DNA from: Streptomyces sp. NBC_01016
GTDB lineage: Bacteria; Actinomycetota; Actinomycetes; Streptomycetales; Streptomycetaceae
Assembly: GCF_026341035.1 (NCBI RefSeq)
Contig: NZ_JAPEOQ010000002.1
Coordinates: 1,488,001-1,552,000, forward strand
Direction: 5' to 3'
Length of the DNA stretch: 64,000 nucleotides
Below, piece after piece: positions 48,876-57,781 of this stretch. The notes under the pieces are model-generated. The model was not told where the DNA came from. It was given only the letters and a program-made list of their open reading frames with translations, and did no database searches. A program made the position numbers and the translations under genes. How positions within the stretch are numbered: position 1 is the first letter of the stretch; every line of letters begins with the position of its first letter.

Positions 48876-51374
48876 ATGACGCGTGGACGACGCAGAGGCT
48901 GGAGACTGGGGCTCGGGGCGGCGGTGGGCTCCCTGCTGGTGGGCACGGCCGTACTGCCGTCATCGGCTGCCGGGGCCGATACGAAGGCCGACGCCACCGA
49001 CTACTCCGTCACCGTCGACCCGAGCCGCTCGGGCGCGGCCATCGACGACACGATGTACGGCGTCTTCTTCGAGGACATCAACCGGGCCGCCGACGGTGGG
49101 CTCTACGCCGAGCTCGTACAGAACAGGTCCTTCGAGTACTCCACCGCCGACAACGCCGCGTACACCCCGCTCACCGCGTGGAAGACGAGCGGCACGGCGA
49201 AGGTCGCCGACGACGACGGGAGACTCAACGCGCGCAACCGCAACTACCTCTCCCTGGCCGCCGGTTCGAGCGCCACCAACTCCGGCTACGGCACCGGCTA
49301 CACCCTCAAGAAGGGCGCCACGTACGACTTCTCGGTCTGGGCACGCGGCGAATCCGAGCTCACCGTGACCCTCGGCGACGCCGACGGCGCCCTCGCCACG
49401 CCGCGCAAGGTACGGACGCGCGGCGGCTGGGCGAAGTACACGGCGACGTTCACGCCGCGCCAGGACACCACCACGGGCCGCCTCACCGTCGCCACCACCA
49501 AGGACGCCGCGCTCGACATGGTGTCGCTGTTCCCGCGCGACACCTACAAGGGACACAAGAACGGCCTGCGCAAGGACCTCGCCCAGAAGGTCGCCGACCT
49601 CAAGCCCGGCTTCGTTCGCTTCCCCGGTGGCTGCCTCGTCAACACCGGCTCCATGAAGGGGTACGACGAGGCCTCCGGCTACGAGCGCAAGCGTTCGTAC
49701 CAGTGGAAGGACACGGTCGGCCCGGTCGAACAGCGCGCCACCAACTCCAACTTCTGGGGATACAACCAGAGTTACGGTCTCGGCTACTACGAGTACTTCC
49801 AGTTCGCCGAGGACATCGGCGCGATGCCGCTGCCCGTCCTCCCGGCCCTCGTCACCGGCTGCGGCCAGAACAAGGCCACCGACGACGACGCGCTCCTGAA
49901 GCGGCACATCCAGGACACACTCGACCTCATCGAGTTCGCCAACGGCCCGGCCAGCAGCAAGTGGGGCAAGCTCCGCGCCGAGATGGGCCACCCGAAGCCC
50001 TTCCACCTCACGCACCTCGAGGTCGGCAACGAGGAGAACCTTCCCGAGGAGTTCTTCGCCCGCTTCAAACAGTTCCGCGCCGCCATCGAGGCCAAGTACC
50101 CGGACGTCACGGTCATCTCCAACTCCGGCCCCGACGACAGCGGTTCGACCTTCGACACGGCGTGGAAGCTCAACAAGGACGCCAAGGTCGACATGGTCGA
50201 CGAGCACTACTACAACAGCCCGCAGTGGTTCCTCCAGAACAACGACCGCTACGACTCCTACGACCGGCAGGGCCCCAAGGTCTTCCTCGGTGAGTACGCC
50301 TCGCTCGGCAACCAGTGGTCCAACGCCATGTCCGAGGCCTCCTACATGACGGGCCTCGAACGCAACGCGGACGTGGTCAAACTGGCCTCGTACGCCCCGC
50401 TGTTCGCCCGCACGGACACCGTGCAGTGGAAGCCCGACATGATCTGGTTCGACGACCAGAAGTCATGGGGTTCGGCCGACTACGAGGTGCAGAAGCTCTT
50501 CATGCGCAACGTCGGCGACCGCGTCGTCCCCTCGAAGGCCACCGCCACCCCGTCGACCCTGGAGCCGATCACCGGCGCCGTGGGCCTCTCCACCTGGGCG
50601 ACCAGCGCCGCGTACGACGACGTCAAGGTCACGGACGCCGACGGGAAGACGCTGCTGAGCGACGACTTCAGCGGTGACGCCGCCGGGTGGACCGGTACCG
50701 GCAGCGGGAGTTGGGGCGTCCAGGACGGGCAGTACGTGCAGTCCGACGAGGTCGCGGAGAACACCCTGGTCACGGCGGGCGACCCGAGCTGGCAGAACTA
50801 CGACCTGCATGTGAAGGCCACCAAGAAGTCCGGCAAGGAGGGCTTCCTCGTCGCCTTCGGCGTCAAGGACACCGGGAACTACTACTGGTGGAACCTGGGC
50901 GGCTGGAACAACACCCAGTCGGCCGTCGAACAGGCCGTGAACGGCGGCAAGTCGACGCTCATGTCCAAGGCCGGATCGATCGAGACCGGCCGCGCCTACG
51001 ACGTCGACATCAAGGTGCGCGGCCGCCAGGTGACGCTGTACCTCGACGGCCAGGAGTGGGGCTCCTTCAAGGACGACAAGCCGGCCGAGCCGTTCCGCCA
51101 GGTCGTGACCAAGGACAAGAAGACCGGCGACCTGATCGTCAAGGTCGTCAACGCGCAGGACTCCGCGGCCCGTACGAAGGTCGACCTCGGCGGCGCCGAC
51201 GTCGCGGACTCGGCGGCGGTGACGACGCTGACCGCGGCGCCCGACGCCGAGAACACGGCGACCGACCGGCCCGTGAAGCCGGTGACGTCGACCTTCGACG
51301 GCGTCAGCGACAGGTTCACGTACACGTTTCCGGGGAACTCGGTGACGTTCCTGAGGATCAAGAAGGGCTCCTGA
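48876..51374 (+). CDS. Secreted GH51 alpha-L-arabinofuranosidase with inserted LamG-like domain
   Basis: Releases arabinofuranosyl residues from plant arabinoxylan or arabinan. The 832-residue protein has a signal peptide (to about residue 36), GH51 catalytic barrel with acid/base Glu386 in LEVGNEENL and nucleophile Glu473 in VFLGEYAS. A carbohydrate-binding-like domain (about 90-215) sits near the N-terminus, and a concanavalin/LamG-like domain (about 560-740, DDFSGDAAGWTGTG) precedes the final beta domain. ATG 48876 follows GAGGGAG by seven bases. A 20-bp tandem duplication at the 3' end changes the terminus from KKG-stop to KKGS-stop. Confidence 0.92.
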   Translation: MTRGRRRGWRLGLGAAVGSLLVGTAVLPSSAAGADTKADATDYSVTVDPSRSGAAIDDTMYGVFFEDINRAADGGLYAELVQNRSFEYSTADNAAYTPLTAWKTSGTAKVADDDGRLNARNRNYLSLAAGSSATNSGYGTGYTLKKGATYDFSVWARGESELTVTLGDADGALATPRKVRTRGGWAKYTATFTPRQDTTTGRLTVATTKDAALDMVSLFPRDTYKGHKNGLRKDLAQKVADLKPGFVRFPGGCLVNTGSMKGYDEASGYERKRSYQWKDTVGPVEQRATNSNFWGYNQSYGLGYYEYFQFAEDIGAMPLPVLPALVTGCGQNKATDDDALLKRHIQDTLDLIEFANGPASSKWGKLRAEMGHPKPFHLTHLEVGNEENLPEEFFARFKQFRAAIEAKYPDVTVISNSGPDDSGSTFDTAWKLNKDAKVDMVDEHYYNSPQWFLQNNDRYDSYDRQGPKVFLGEYASLGNQWSNAMSEASYMTGLERNADVVKLASYAPLFARTDTVQWKPDMIWFDDQKSWGSADYEVQKLFMRNVGDRVVPSKATATPSTLEPITGAVGLSTWATSAAYDDVKVTDADGKTLLSDDFSGDAAGWTGTGSGSWGVQDGQYVQSDEVAENTLVTAGDPSWQNYDLHVKATKKSGKEGFLVAFGVKDTGNYYWWNLGGWNNTQSAVEQAVNGGKSTLMSKAGSIETGRAYDVDIKVRGRQVTLYLDGQEWGSFKDDKPAEPFRQVVTKDKKTGDLIVKVVNAQDSAARTKVDLGGADVADSAAVTTLTAAPDAENTATDRPVKPVTSTFDGVSDRFTYTFPGNSVTFLRIKKGS

Positions 51375-51388
51375 GGATCAAGAAGGGC
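51349..51388 (+). repeat. Perfect 20-bp tandem duplication at two convergent 3' ends
   Basis: TCCTGAGGATCAAGAAGGGC occurs at 51349-51368 and 51369-51388. The arabinofuranosidase stop (51372-51374) and the complement of the kinase-like gene's stop (51378-51380) both lie in the second copy. Without the duplication the arabinofuranosidase frame would end LRIKKG-stop, one residue earlier. Confidence 0.97.
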
Positions 51389-52205
51389 TGAGCCCTCCCG
51401 ATCCCGAGGTGAAGGGACGCGCGCGGTGCCCGGCGGCCAGGAGGGGAGCTGCCGGGAGCCCCGTCGCCGCGCGCGTCACCCTCGCCGTACAGGACGCGTC
51501 CCCGCACTCGCAGGAGAACGCGACCTCCCTGTCGCCGGGCTCCCCGTCCGCCCAGGGGCGGCCGAAGTACCCGGCGATCTGGGCGACCACGGCCTCGTTG
51601 GCCTCACGGAGCAGGGCGCGGCGCTCATCGGCCGCCCCCGCGTGCGGCCCCTCGGCGAGCGGGCCGGCCCAGAGCCGGGCGACCTCCTCCGTGGTGTCCG
51701 CGCTGCCGTCGACGCTCAGGAAGGGCGCGCCGGACTCCCGTACCTCTTCCGCGATCTCCTGGGCCAGGCGGCGGTACAGGGCCAGCGGGCCGGGCCCCAA
51801 CTCCCGTTCCGCAAGCCGCTTTTCGAGCAGCTCGGGGGTCGGTAGCAGCCACAGTGCGGCCCGGCCGGGGAGGGCCCGGGCGACACCGGGCGTGATCGTC
51901 GTGCCCTCGGCCACCGTCAGTGGGGCCGGGGGCAGCGCCCGTACATCGTCGACGACCATCGGGCCGCGCTCGCGGTGCAGTGACATCGCGAGGAGCTCGC
52001 CCACGGGTCTCGCCCAGCGCTCGTCGGGCGGCAGCGTCTCGAAGCGGACGGCCGCCTCGTCGCGCGCCGCGAGCGCCCGGTCGCGGTGCGCCCACGTGCG
52101 CGTATCGGCGTGATATCTGCGCAGGCCGTGCCGCCGCGCGAGGCGCTCGGCGACCGTCGACTTGCCGGCGCCTGGCGCGCCGCCCAGCCACAGGACGTGC
52201 GTCAC
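51378..52205 (-). CDS. P-loop kinase-like protein (AAA/zeta-toxin-like ATPase)
   Basis: A 275-residue protein with Walker A GGAPGAGKST at residues 8-17, a base/nucleoside-kinase-like helical lid (RLARRHGLRRYHADTRTW, with Asp-Thr-Arg near the active site), a Walker B-like MVVDDVRAL and a C-terminal Cys-rich segment CECGDASC that could bind a metal. Resembles small-molecule kinases and chloramphenicol-phosphotransferase-like proteins; no antitoxin gene is adjacent, so a toxin role is not supported. Convergent with the arabinofuranosidase gene with a three-base gap. Confidence 0.75.
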   Translation of the reverse strand: MTHVLWLGGAPGAGKSTVAERLARRHGLRRYHADTRTWAHRDRALAARDEAAVRFETLPPDERWARPVGELLAMSLHRERGPMVVDDVRALPPAPLTVAEGTTITPGVARALPGRAALWLLPTPELLEKRLAERELGPGPLALYRRLAQEIAEEVRESGAPFLSVDGSADTTEEVARLWAGPLAEGPHAGAADERRALLREANEAVVAQIAGYFGRPWADGEPGDREVAFSCECGDASCTARVTRAATGLPAAPLLAAGHRARPFTSGSGGLSPS

Positions 52206-52209
52206 GCGC

Positions 52210-53202
52210 TCAGCCGTTCACGAACTTCATGCTGCCCGCGTCGTAGCGGTCACCGGCCACCTCGCCCGCCGGGGCCGCCGCGTCGATCGCGGCCAGCTCG
52301 TCCGCCGACAGCTCCAGTGTCGCCGCCGCCACGTTCTCCTCCAGGTACTTCTGGCGGCGCGTGCCGGGGATCGGCACCACGTCGTCGCCCTGGTGCTGCA
52401 CCCAGGCGAGCGCCAACTGGCCCGCCGTGACGCCCTTCTGGGCCGCCAACTCCTCCAGGCGCGCGACGATCGCGAGATTGCGCTCCAGGTTCCCGTCCGT
52501 GAAGCGCGGCTGGGAGCGGCGCACATCGCCCTCCTTGAACTGCTCCGTCGACTTGTAGGCGCCGGTGAGGAAGCCGCGCCCCAGCGGCGAGAACGGCACG
52601 AGCCCGATGCCCAGCTCCCGGCACACCGGCAGGATCTCCGCCTCCAGGTCGCGCGTCCACAGCGAGAACTCGCTTTGCAGCGCCGCGATGGGATGCGTCG
52701 CGTACGCCTTGCGCAGCGTGTCCGCGCCCGCCTCCGAGAGGCCGAGGTGGCGCACCTTGCCCTCCTTCACCAGCTCCGCCATGGCGCCCACAGTCTCCTC
52801 GATGGGCACGTTTTGGTCGACGCGGTGCAGGTAGTACAGGTCGATGTGGTCGACGCCGAGCCGGCGCAACGAGGCCTCGCAGGCCTGGCGTACGTACGCG
52901 GCGTCGCCGCGGATCTCGACGGGCTCCCCGAGCTTGTTGGCGAAGCCGAACTTCGTGGCGAGGACGGCCTGTTCGCGGCGGCCCGGCGCGGCGAGGGCGC
53001 GGCCGATCAGCTCCTCGTTGTGCCCGGTTCCGTAGAAGTCCGAGGTGTCGAGCAGGGTGACACCGAGGTCGAGGGCGCGGTGGATCGTGCCGATCGACTG
53101 CTCGTCGTCGGACGGGCCGAAGCCGTGGCTCATGCCCATGCAGCCGAGGCCCTGCGCGGAGACGGTGAGCGCGCCCAGGCGGCGAGTGGGAAGGTTCGAC
53201 AT
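52210..53202 (-). CDS. Aldo/keto reductase
   Basis: A 330-residue NADPH-dependent reductase. The catalytic tetrad is visible: Asp in LLDTSDFYG, Tyr in the same motif (FYGTGHNEELIG), Lys in LATKFGF and His in DLYYLHRVD; the cofactor loop PSFSPLGRGFLTG-like sequence is VPFSPLGRGFL and IPGTRRQKYLEEN. ATG 53202 follows AGGAGGCAGC. The promoter is of the MerR type, so expression is likely induced by an electrophile or oxidant sensed by a regulator encoded elsewhere. Four bases separate it from the downstream kinase-like gene, so the two form an operon. Confidence 0.92.
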   Translation of the reverse strand: MSNLPTRRLGALTVSAQGLGCMGMSHGFGPSDDEQSIGTIHRALDLGVTLLDTSDFYGTGHNEELIGRALAAPGRREQAVLATKFGFANKLGEPVEIRGDAAYVRQACEASLRRLGVDHIDLYYLHRVDQNVPIEETVGAMAELVKEGKVRHLGLSEAGADTLRKAYATHPIAALQSEFSLWTRDLEAEILPVCRELGIGLVPFSPLGRGFLTGAYKSTEQFKEGDVRRSQPRFTDGNLERNLAIVARLEELAAQKGVTAGQLALAWVQHQGDDVVPIPGTRRQKYLEENVAAATLELSADELAAIDAAAPAGEVAGDRYDAGSMKFVNG

Positions 53203-53243
53203 GGGGTGCTGCCTCCTGTGGTGGTGCCGGTGCCGGATGCGCT

Positions 53244-53280
53244 CGACGGTATGACCTGGAGCGCACTCCAGGGCAAGCGC
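53244..53280 (-). promoter_or_regulatory. MerR-type promoter with long spacer and dyad operator
   Basis: On the minus strand -35 TTGCCC and -10 TACCGT are separated by 19 bp, and the spacer is filled by the palindrome CCTGGAG-TGCG-CTCCAGG (53255-53272). A 19-bp spacer with a centred dyad is the hallmark of promoters distorted by MerR-family activators. No merR gene is within the window. Confidence 0.75.
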
Positions 53281-53340
53281 TGCGCCTCCGGGTACGCTGC
53301 GCGCGCCGGGCACACCGGCGAGTGACTAGGGGGAGTGGTC

Positions 53341-54561
53341 GTGAGCGCAGCGCGGATCCGGTGCAGAGGGACGGCGGTGTGCGCCGCTTTCGTGGCCTCC
53401 TTGCTGGCCGTCGCGGGGTGCGGGACGCCCGGCGGGCAGGCGAAGGCGCCCTCCCCGTCGAAGACCCAAAAGGCGGAACTCTCCTGGAAGTTCGAGCACA
53501 TCGCGGACTTCAACGGTGAGCTGACCGACGTCGCGGTCCTCGCCGAGGACGACATCTGGGCGACCGGTGCCGAGAACGACGGCAACTACGCGTCCCTGCT
53601 CCTGCACTACGACGGCGAGCGATGGAGCCGCGAGCCCCTGCCCGACGCGCTCGGCGACGGTGAGGGCTACCCGCCCATGCTCGAAGAGGTCGGCGACAAG
53701 GCCCTGTGGATGCGGTCGATGCCGCGCCAGGAAGGCGTTCCACAGGCGGACGCGGCGGCGGCCAAGTGGGCACAGTGGGACGGCACCCGCTGGTCCCCGG
53801 TGCCGAACCCGCCGCCCGGTGCGGCGGGAAACCTCCACGCCACGTCCCCCGACGACATCTGGACGCTCACCGGCGAGCAGACCGCCGCCCACTGGGACGG
53901 CACGCGCTGGACCACGACCCGGCTCCCGTACAAGGTGGGCGACCTGGCCGTCGCGGGCCCCGACGACGTCTGGGCGGTCGGCAGCCGCTCCACCGGACCC
54001 GGCACCGGGACCGTGCACGGCGAGCCGTACGACCAGCCCGCCTCCACGCACTGGGACGGCACGTCCTGGAAGCCGGTGGACACGCCCCGGGCCCGCTTCG
54101 AGGAGCCGATCCCGCCCGAACCCGTAGCGGGCCTGAACAAGGTCTTCGCACTCGAAGACGGGCAGGTGCGCGCGTACGGCACCAACTCCTTCAACCACGG
54201 CGAGGTCGAGCCCGAACCGGAGGACCAGTACATCCGGCTGCGCTGGGACGGCGCGAAGTGGGCCGACCAGGACCCGGCCCCCGGCCAGTGCGAGCTGCGG
54301 ATCCCGGTCGGCCAGGAAAAGGGCGGCCTCTTCCTCGACGGCAACTGGTACCTGACCGACGACAACCGCTGCGTGAAGATCAAACGCGAGCGACTGCCCC
54401 TGTCGACCGGCGCCCGCAAGGCCTCGAACCAGATGCTGTGGCTGAAGGAGATCCACCGGATCCCGGGCACCGACGAATGGATCGGCGCCGGAAAGGTGGA
54501 GGTCATGCAGAGCGGCGACCCGTTCGGCGCGCCCGTCGTCGTACGCCTGGAGCGCGGCTGA
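53341..54561 (+). CDS. Secreted lipoprotein with beta-propeller-like repeats
   Basis: A 406-residue lipoprotein: signal peptide with lipobox LAVAGC (Cys about residue 27), then repeated motifs of the form (D/P)DDIW/DDVWAVG followed by HWDGTRW, seen at DDIWATG-HYDGERW, DDIWTLTG-HWDGTRW, DDVWAVG-HWDGTSW and YIRLRWDGAKW. These look like propeller blades. GTG 53341 is chosen since GGGGGAG lies five bases upstream; GTG 53335 overlaps that site. Function unknown; may bind a surface ligand. Confidence 0.78.
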   Translation: MSAARIRCRGTAVCAAFVASLLAVAGCGTPGGQAKAPSPSKTQKAELSWKFEHIADFNGELTDVAVLAEDDIWATGAENDGNYASLLLHYDGERWSREPLPDALGDGEGYPPMLEEVGDKALWMRSMPRQEGVPQADAAAAKWAQWDGTRWSPVPNPPPGAAGNLHATSPDDIWTLTGEQTAAHWDGTRWTTTRLPYKVGDLAVAGPDDVWAVGSRSTGPGTGTVHGEPYDQPASTHWDGTSWKPVDTPRARFEEPIPPEPVAGLNKVFALEDGQVRAYGTNSFNHGEVEPEPEDQYIRLRWDGAKWADQDPAPGQCELRIPVGQEKGGLFLDGNWYLTDDNRCVKIKRERLPLSTGARKASNQMLWLKEIHRIPGTDEWIGAGKVEVMQSGDPFGAPVVVRLERG

Positions 54562-54610
54562 GCCGCAGGCTTCGGCTCCCACGGCCGCCAGGGGGCGATC
54601 ACACCACTCG

Positions 54611-54639
54611 TTGCATAAACGTGCACAGAGACGTATAGT
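54611..54639 (+). promoter_or_regulatory. argC operon promoter overlapping probable ARG boxes
   Basis: TTGCAT (54611-54616) and TATAGT (54634-54639) with a 17-bp spacer form the best sigma-70-type promoter in the window. TTGCATAAACGTGCA and the following GTATAGTCATGC resemble the imperfect paired 18-bp ARG boxes bound by ArgR, placing the operator over the promoter. The ribosome site GAGGAGG precedes the argC ATG. Confidence 0.7.
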
Positions 54640-54663
54640 CATGCCATCCAAGAGGAGGGTTCC

Positions 54664-55692
54664 ATGGCGGTACGCGCAGCAGTGGCGGGAGCGAGTGGAT
54701 ATGCGGGCGGCGAAGTGCTGCGCCTGCTGCTCGCCCACCCGGAGGTGGAGATCGGCGCCCTGACGGGCAACTCGAACGCGGGGCAGCGCCTGGGCGCGCT
54801 CCAGCCCCACCTCTTCCCGCTCGCCGACCGAGTCCTCCAGGAGACCACGACGGAGGTGCTCGCGGGGCACGACGTCGTCTTCCTGGCGCTGCCGCACGGG
54901 CAGTCCGCCGCCGTCGCCGAGCAGCTCGGCCCGGACGTCCTCGTCGTCGACATGGGCGCCGACTTCCGGCTGAAGGACGCCGCCGACTGGGAGACGTTCT
55001 ACGGCTCGCCGCACGCCGGCACGTGGCCGTACGGCCTTCCCGAACTGCCGGGTGGCCGCGCCGTGCTGGAGGGGTCCAAGCGCATCGCGGTGCCCGGTTG
55101 CTACCCGACGGCCGTCTCGCTCGCCCTCGTCCCCGCGTACGCGGCGGGGCTCGTGGAGAGCGAGGCCGTGATCGTCGCCTCGTCCGGCACCTCCGGCGCG
55201 GGCAAGGCGGCCAAGCCGCACCTGCTCGGCAGCGAGGTCATGGGGAACATGTCGCCGTACGGGGTGGGCGGCGGTCACCGGCACACCCCCGAGATGATCC
55301 AGAACTTCAGCGCCGCGGCGGGGGAGCGGGTCTCCGTCTCCTTCACGCCGACGCTCGCGCCGATGCCCCGCGGCATCCTCGCCACGTGCAGCGCCAAGGC
55401 GAAGCCCGGCGTCACCTCCGAGCAGGTGCGGGCCGCGTACGAGAAGGCGTACGGCGAGGAGCCGTTCGTCAATCTGCTGCCCGAGGGCCAGTGGCCGCAG
55501 ACGGCCGCCGTGTACGGGTCGAACGCGGCGCAGATCCAGGTCGCGTACGACGAAGCCGCGGGCCGCGTCATCGTCATCAGCGCGATCGACAACCTGACCA
55601 AGGGCACCGCCGGCGGTGCCATCCAATCCATGAACATCGCCCTCGGTCTCGACGAGACCACCGGGCTCTCGACGATCGGAGTCGCGCCGTGA
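54664..55692 (+). CDS. argC: N-acetyl-gamma-glutamyl-phosphate reductase
   Basis: Third step of arginine synthesis: NADPH-dependent reduction of N-acetylglutamyl phosphate to the semialdehyde. The 342-residue protein has GASGYAGGE (NADP binding) and catalytic Cys146 in VPGCYPTA, plus GHRHTPEM with the active His. First gene of the arg operon, with overlap of the argJ start (GTGA). Expected to be repressed by ArgR-arginine. Confidence 0.98.
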   Translation: MAVRAAVAGASGYAGGEVLRLLLAHPEVEIGALTGNSNAGQRLGALQPHLFPLADRVLQETTTEVLAGHDVVFLALPHGQSAAVAEQLGPDVLVVDMGADFRLKDAADWETFYGSPHAGTWPYGLPELPGGRAVLEGSKRIAVPGCYPTAVSLALVPAYAAGLVESEAVIVASSGTSGAGKAAKPHLLGSEVMGNMSPYGVGGGHRHTPEMIQNFSAAAGERVSVSFTPTLAPMPRGILATCSAKAKPGVTSEQVRAAYEKAYGEEPFVNLLPEGQWPQTAAVYGSNAAQIQVAYDEAAGRVIVISAIDNLTKGTAGGAIQSMNIALGLDETTGLSTIGVAP

Positions 55693-56840
55693 GTGTGACG
55701 GCAGCCAAGGGATTCCAGGCCGCGGGCATCGCCGCCGGAATCAAGAACAGCGGGAACCCGGACCTGGCCCTCGTGGTCAACCGCGGCCCCCGCCTGGCGG
55801 CCGCGGGCGTCTTCACCTCCAACCGCGTCAAGGCCGCCCCGGTCCTCTGGTCCGAGCAGGTCCTCAAGGGCGGCCTCGTCTCCGCCGTCGTCCTCAACTC
55901 CGGTGGCGCCAACGCCTGCACAGGCCCCAAGGGCTTCCAGGACACGCACGCGACGGCCGAGAAGGTCGCCGAGGTCCTCGAGGTGAACGCGGGAGAGGTC
56001 GCCGTCGCGTCGACGGGCCTCATCGGCGAGCTGCTGCCCATGGACAAGGTGCTGCCCGGCGTGGACAAGGCCGCGGCCCAGCTCTCCGAGCACGGCGGCG
56101 AGAAGGCCGCCATCGCCATCAAGACCACCGACAGCGTGCACAAGACGGCGGTGCACCAGGGCGAGGGCTGGACCGTCGGCGGCATGGCGAAGGGCGCCGG
56201 CATGCTGGCCCCCGGCCTCGCCACCATGCTGGTCGTCCTCACCACGGACGCCGCCCTCGACAGCGAGGTCCTGGACAAGGCGCTGCGCGACGCCACCCGC
56301 GTCACCTTCGACCGGGTCGACTCCGACGGCTGCATGTCGACGAACGACACGGTGCTGCTGCTCGCCTCCGGCGCCGCCGAAGTCACCCCGGAGTACGAGG
56401 AGTTCGCCCAGGCCGTCCGCCTCGTCTGCGACGACCTCGGCCGACAGCTCATCGGTGACGCCGAGGGTGCCAGCAAGGACATCAAGGTCGAGGTGATCAA
56501 CGCCGCGAGCGAGGACGAGGCCGTCGAGGTGGGCCGCTCCATCGCCCGGAACAACCTCCTCAAGTGCGCCATCCACGGCGAGGACCCCAACTGGGGCCGG
56601 GTCCTTTCCGCGATCGGCACCACGAAGGCCACCTTCGAGCCGGACGAGCTGAACGTCGCGATCAACGGCGTGTGGGTCTGCAAGAACGGCGGCGTCGGCG
56701 AGGACCGCGACAAGGTCGACATGCGCTACCGGGAGGTCGTCGTCACCGCCGACCTCGCCGCGGGCACCGAGACCGCGACGATCTGGACCAACGACCTGAC
56801 AGCCGACTACGTCCACGAGAACAGCGCGTACTCCTCATGA
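55689..56840 (+). CDS. argJ: Bifunctional ornithine acetyltransferase / N-acetylglutamate synthase
   Basis: Transfers the acetyl group from N-acetylornithine to glutamate, making the cyclic arginine pathway. A 383-residue precursor that cleaves itself between Ala178 and Thr179 in the motif GLATMLVVLTTDA; the new N-terminal Thr is the nucleophile. Other markers: NSGGANACTGPKG and CMSTNDTVLLLASG, GEDPNWGRVLSAIG. GTG 55689 overlaps argC; GTG 55695 is also possible. Its presence together with no separate argA/E in this operon is typical for Streptomyces. Confidence 0.98.
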   Translation: MSVTAAKGFQAAGIAAGIKNSGNPDLALVVNRGPRLAAAGVFTSNRVKAAPVLWSEQVLKGGLVSAVVLNSGGANACTGPKGFQDTHATAEKVAEVLEVNAGEVAVASTGLIGELLPMDKVLPGVDKAAAQLSEHGGEKAAIAIKTTDSVHKTAVHQGEGWTVGGMAKGAGMLAPGLATMLVVLTTDAALDSEVLDKALRDATRVTFDRVDSDGCMSTNDTVLLLASGAAEVTPEYEEFAQAVRLVCDDLGRQLIGDAEGASKDIKVEVINAASEDEAVEVGRSIARNNLLKCAIHGEDPNWGRVLSAIGTTKATFEPDELNVAINGVWVCKNGGVGEDRDKVDMRYREVVVTADLAAGTETATIWTNDLTADYVHENSAYSS

Positions 56841-57781
56841 GCGAGACGAAAGAGACCAAGTCGACCGGAGCGCGGAAGCACACCGCGCTCCCCAAGGCCC
56901 AGACGCTCATCGAGGCGCTGCCCTGGCTGACCCGGCACCACGGCAAGACCGTCGTCATCAAGTTCGGCGGCAACGCCATGATCGACGAGGAGCTGAAGGC
57001 CGCGTTCGCGCAGGACGTCGTCTTCCTGCACCACGCGGGGCTCAAGCCCGTCGTGGTGCACGGCGGCGGCCCGCAGATCAGCAGGGCGCTGGACCGGCAC
57101 GGCATCGTCAGCGAGTTCAAGGCGGGCCTCCGGGTCACCACCGAGGACGCCATGGACGTCGTACGGATGGTGCTCGCCGGGCAGGTGCAGCGCGAGCTGG
57201 TCGGCCTGCTCAACCAGCACGGACCGCTCGCCGTCGGCATCACCGGCGAGGACGCGCACACCATCACCGCCACCAAGCACCAGCCCCGCATCGAGGGCGA
57301 GCTGGTCGACATCGGCCGGGTCGGCGAGATCACCGAGATCGACACCGGCGCCATCGAGGCCCTGCTCGCCGACGGCCGGATCCCGGTCGTCTCCTCGATC
57401 GCCCGTTCCCAGGACGATTCGCATGTCTACAACGTCAATGCTGATACGGCGGCTGCGGCACTCGCTGCTGCGCTGGACGCCGAGACGCTGATGGTGCTGA
57501 CCGACGTCGAGGGCCTCTACGAGGACTGGCCCCACTCCGACGAGGTCATCAGCCGGCTCACCGCCACCGAACTCGAGAAGCTGCTCCCGGAGCTGGCGAG
57601 CGGCATGGTCCCGAAGATGGAGGGCTGCCTGCACGCCGTGCGCAACGGCGTGCACACCGCCCGCGTCATCGACGGGCGGGTCCAGCACTCGATCCTGCTG
57701 GAGATCTTCACCGACGAAGGCATCGGCACGATGGTCATCGCCGACAAAGAGGGCGACAACAAGGGGGAGAGCAACTCGTGA
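56837..57781 (+). CDS. argB: Acetylglutamate kinase
   Basis: ATP-dependent phosphorylation of N-acetylglutamate, the step before ArgC. The 314-residue protein has VIKFGGNAM, VHGGGPQIS (phosphate-binding glycine loop) and the C-terminal AAAALAAALDAETLMVLTDVEGLY of the amino-acid kinase fold. The N-terminal helix (ALPKAQTLIEALPWL) that forms the ring interface of arginine-inhibited hexameric enzymes is present, suggesting feedback control by arginine. ATG overlaps the argJ stop (ATGA). Confidence 0.98.
   Translation: MSETKETKSTGARKHTALPKAQTLIEALPWLTRHHGKTVVIKFGGNAMIDEELKAAFAQDVVFLHHAGLKPVVVHGGGPQISRALDRHGIVSEFKAGLRVTTEDAMDVVRMVLAGQVQRELVGLLNQHGPLAVGITGEDAHTITATKHQPRIEGELVDIGRVGEITEIDTGAIEALLADGRIPVVSSIARSQDDSHVYNVNADTAAAALAAALDAETLMVLTDVEGLYEDWPHSDEVISRLTATELEKLLPELASGMVPKMEGCLHAVRNGVHTARVIDGRVQHSILLEIFTDEGIGTMVIADKEGDNKGESNS

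Noticed and set aside
51378..52205. Zeta-type toxin of a toxin-antitoxin pair
   Set aside because: The P-loop fits, but no small antitoxin gene is adjacent and the gene is co-oriented with a reductase.
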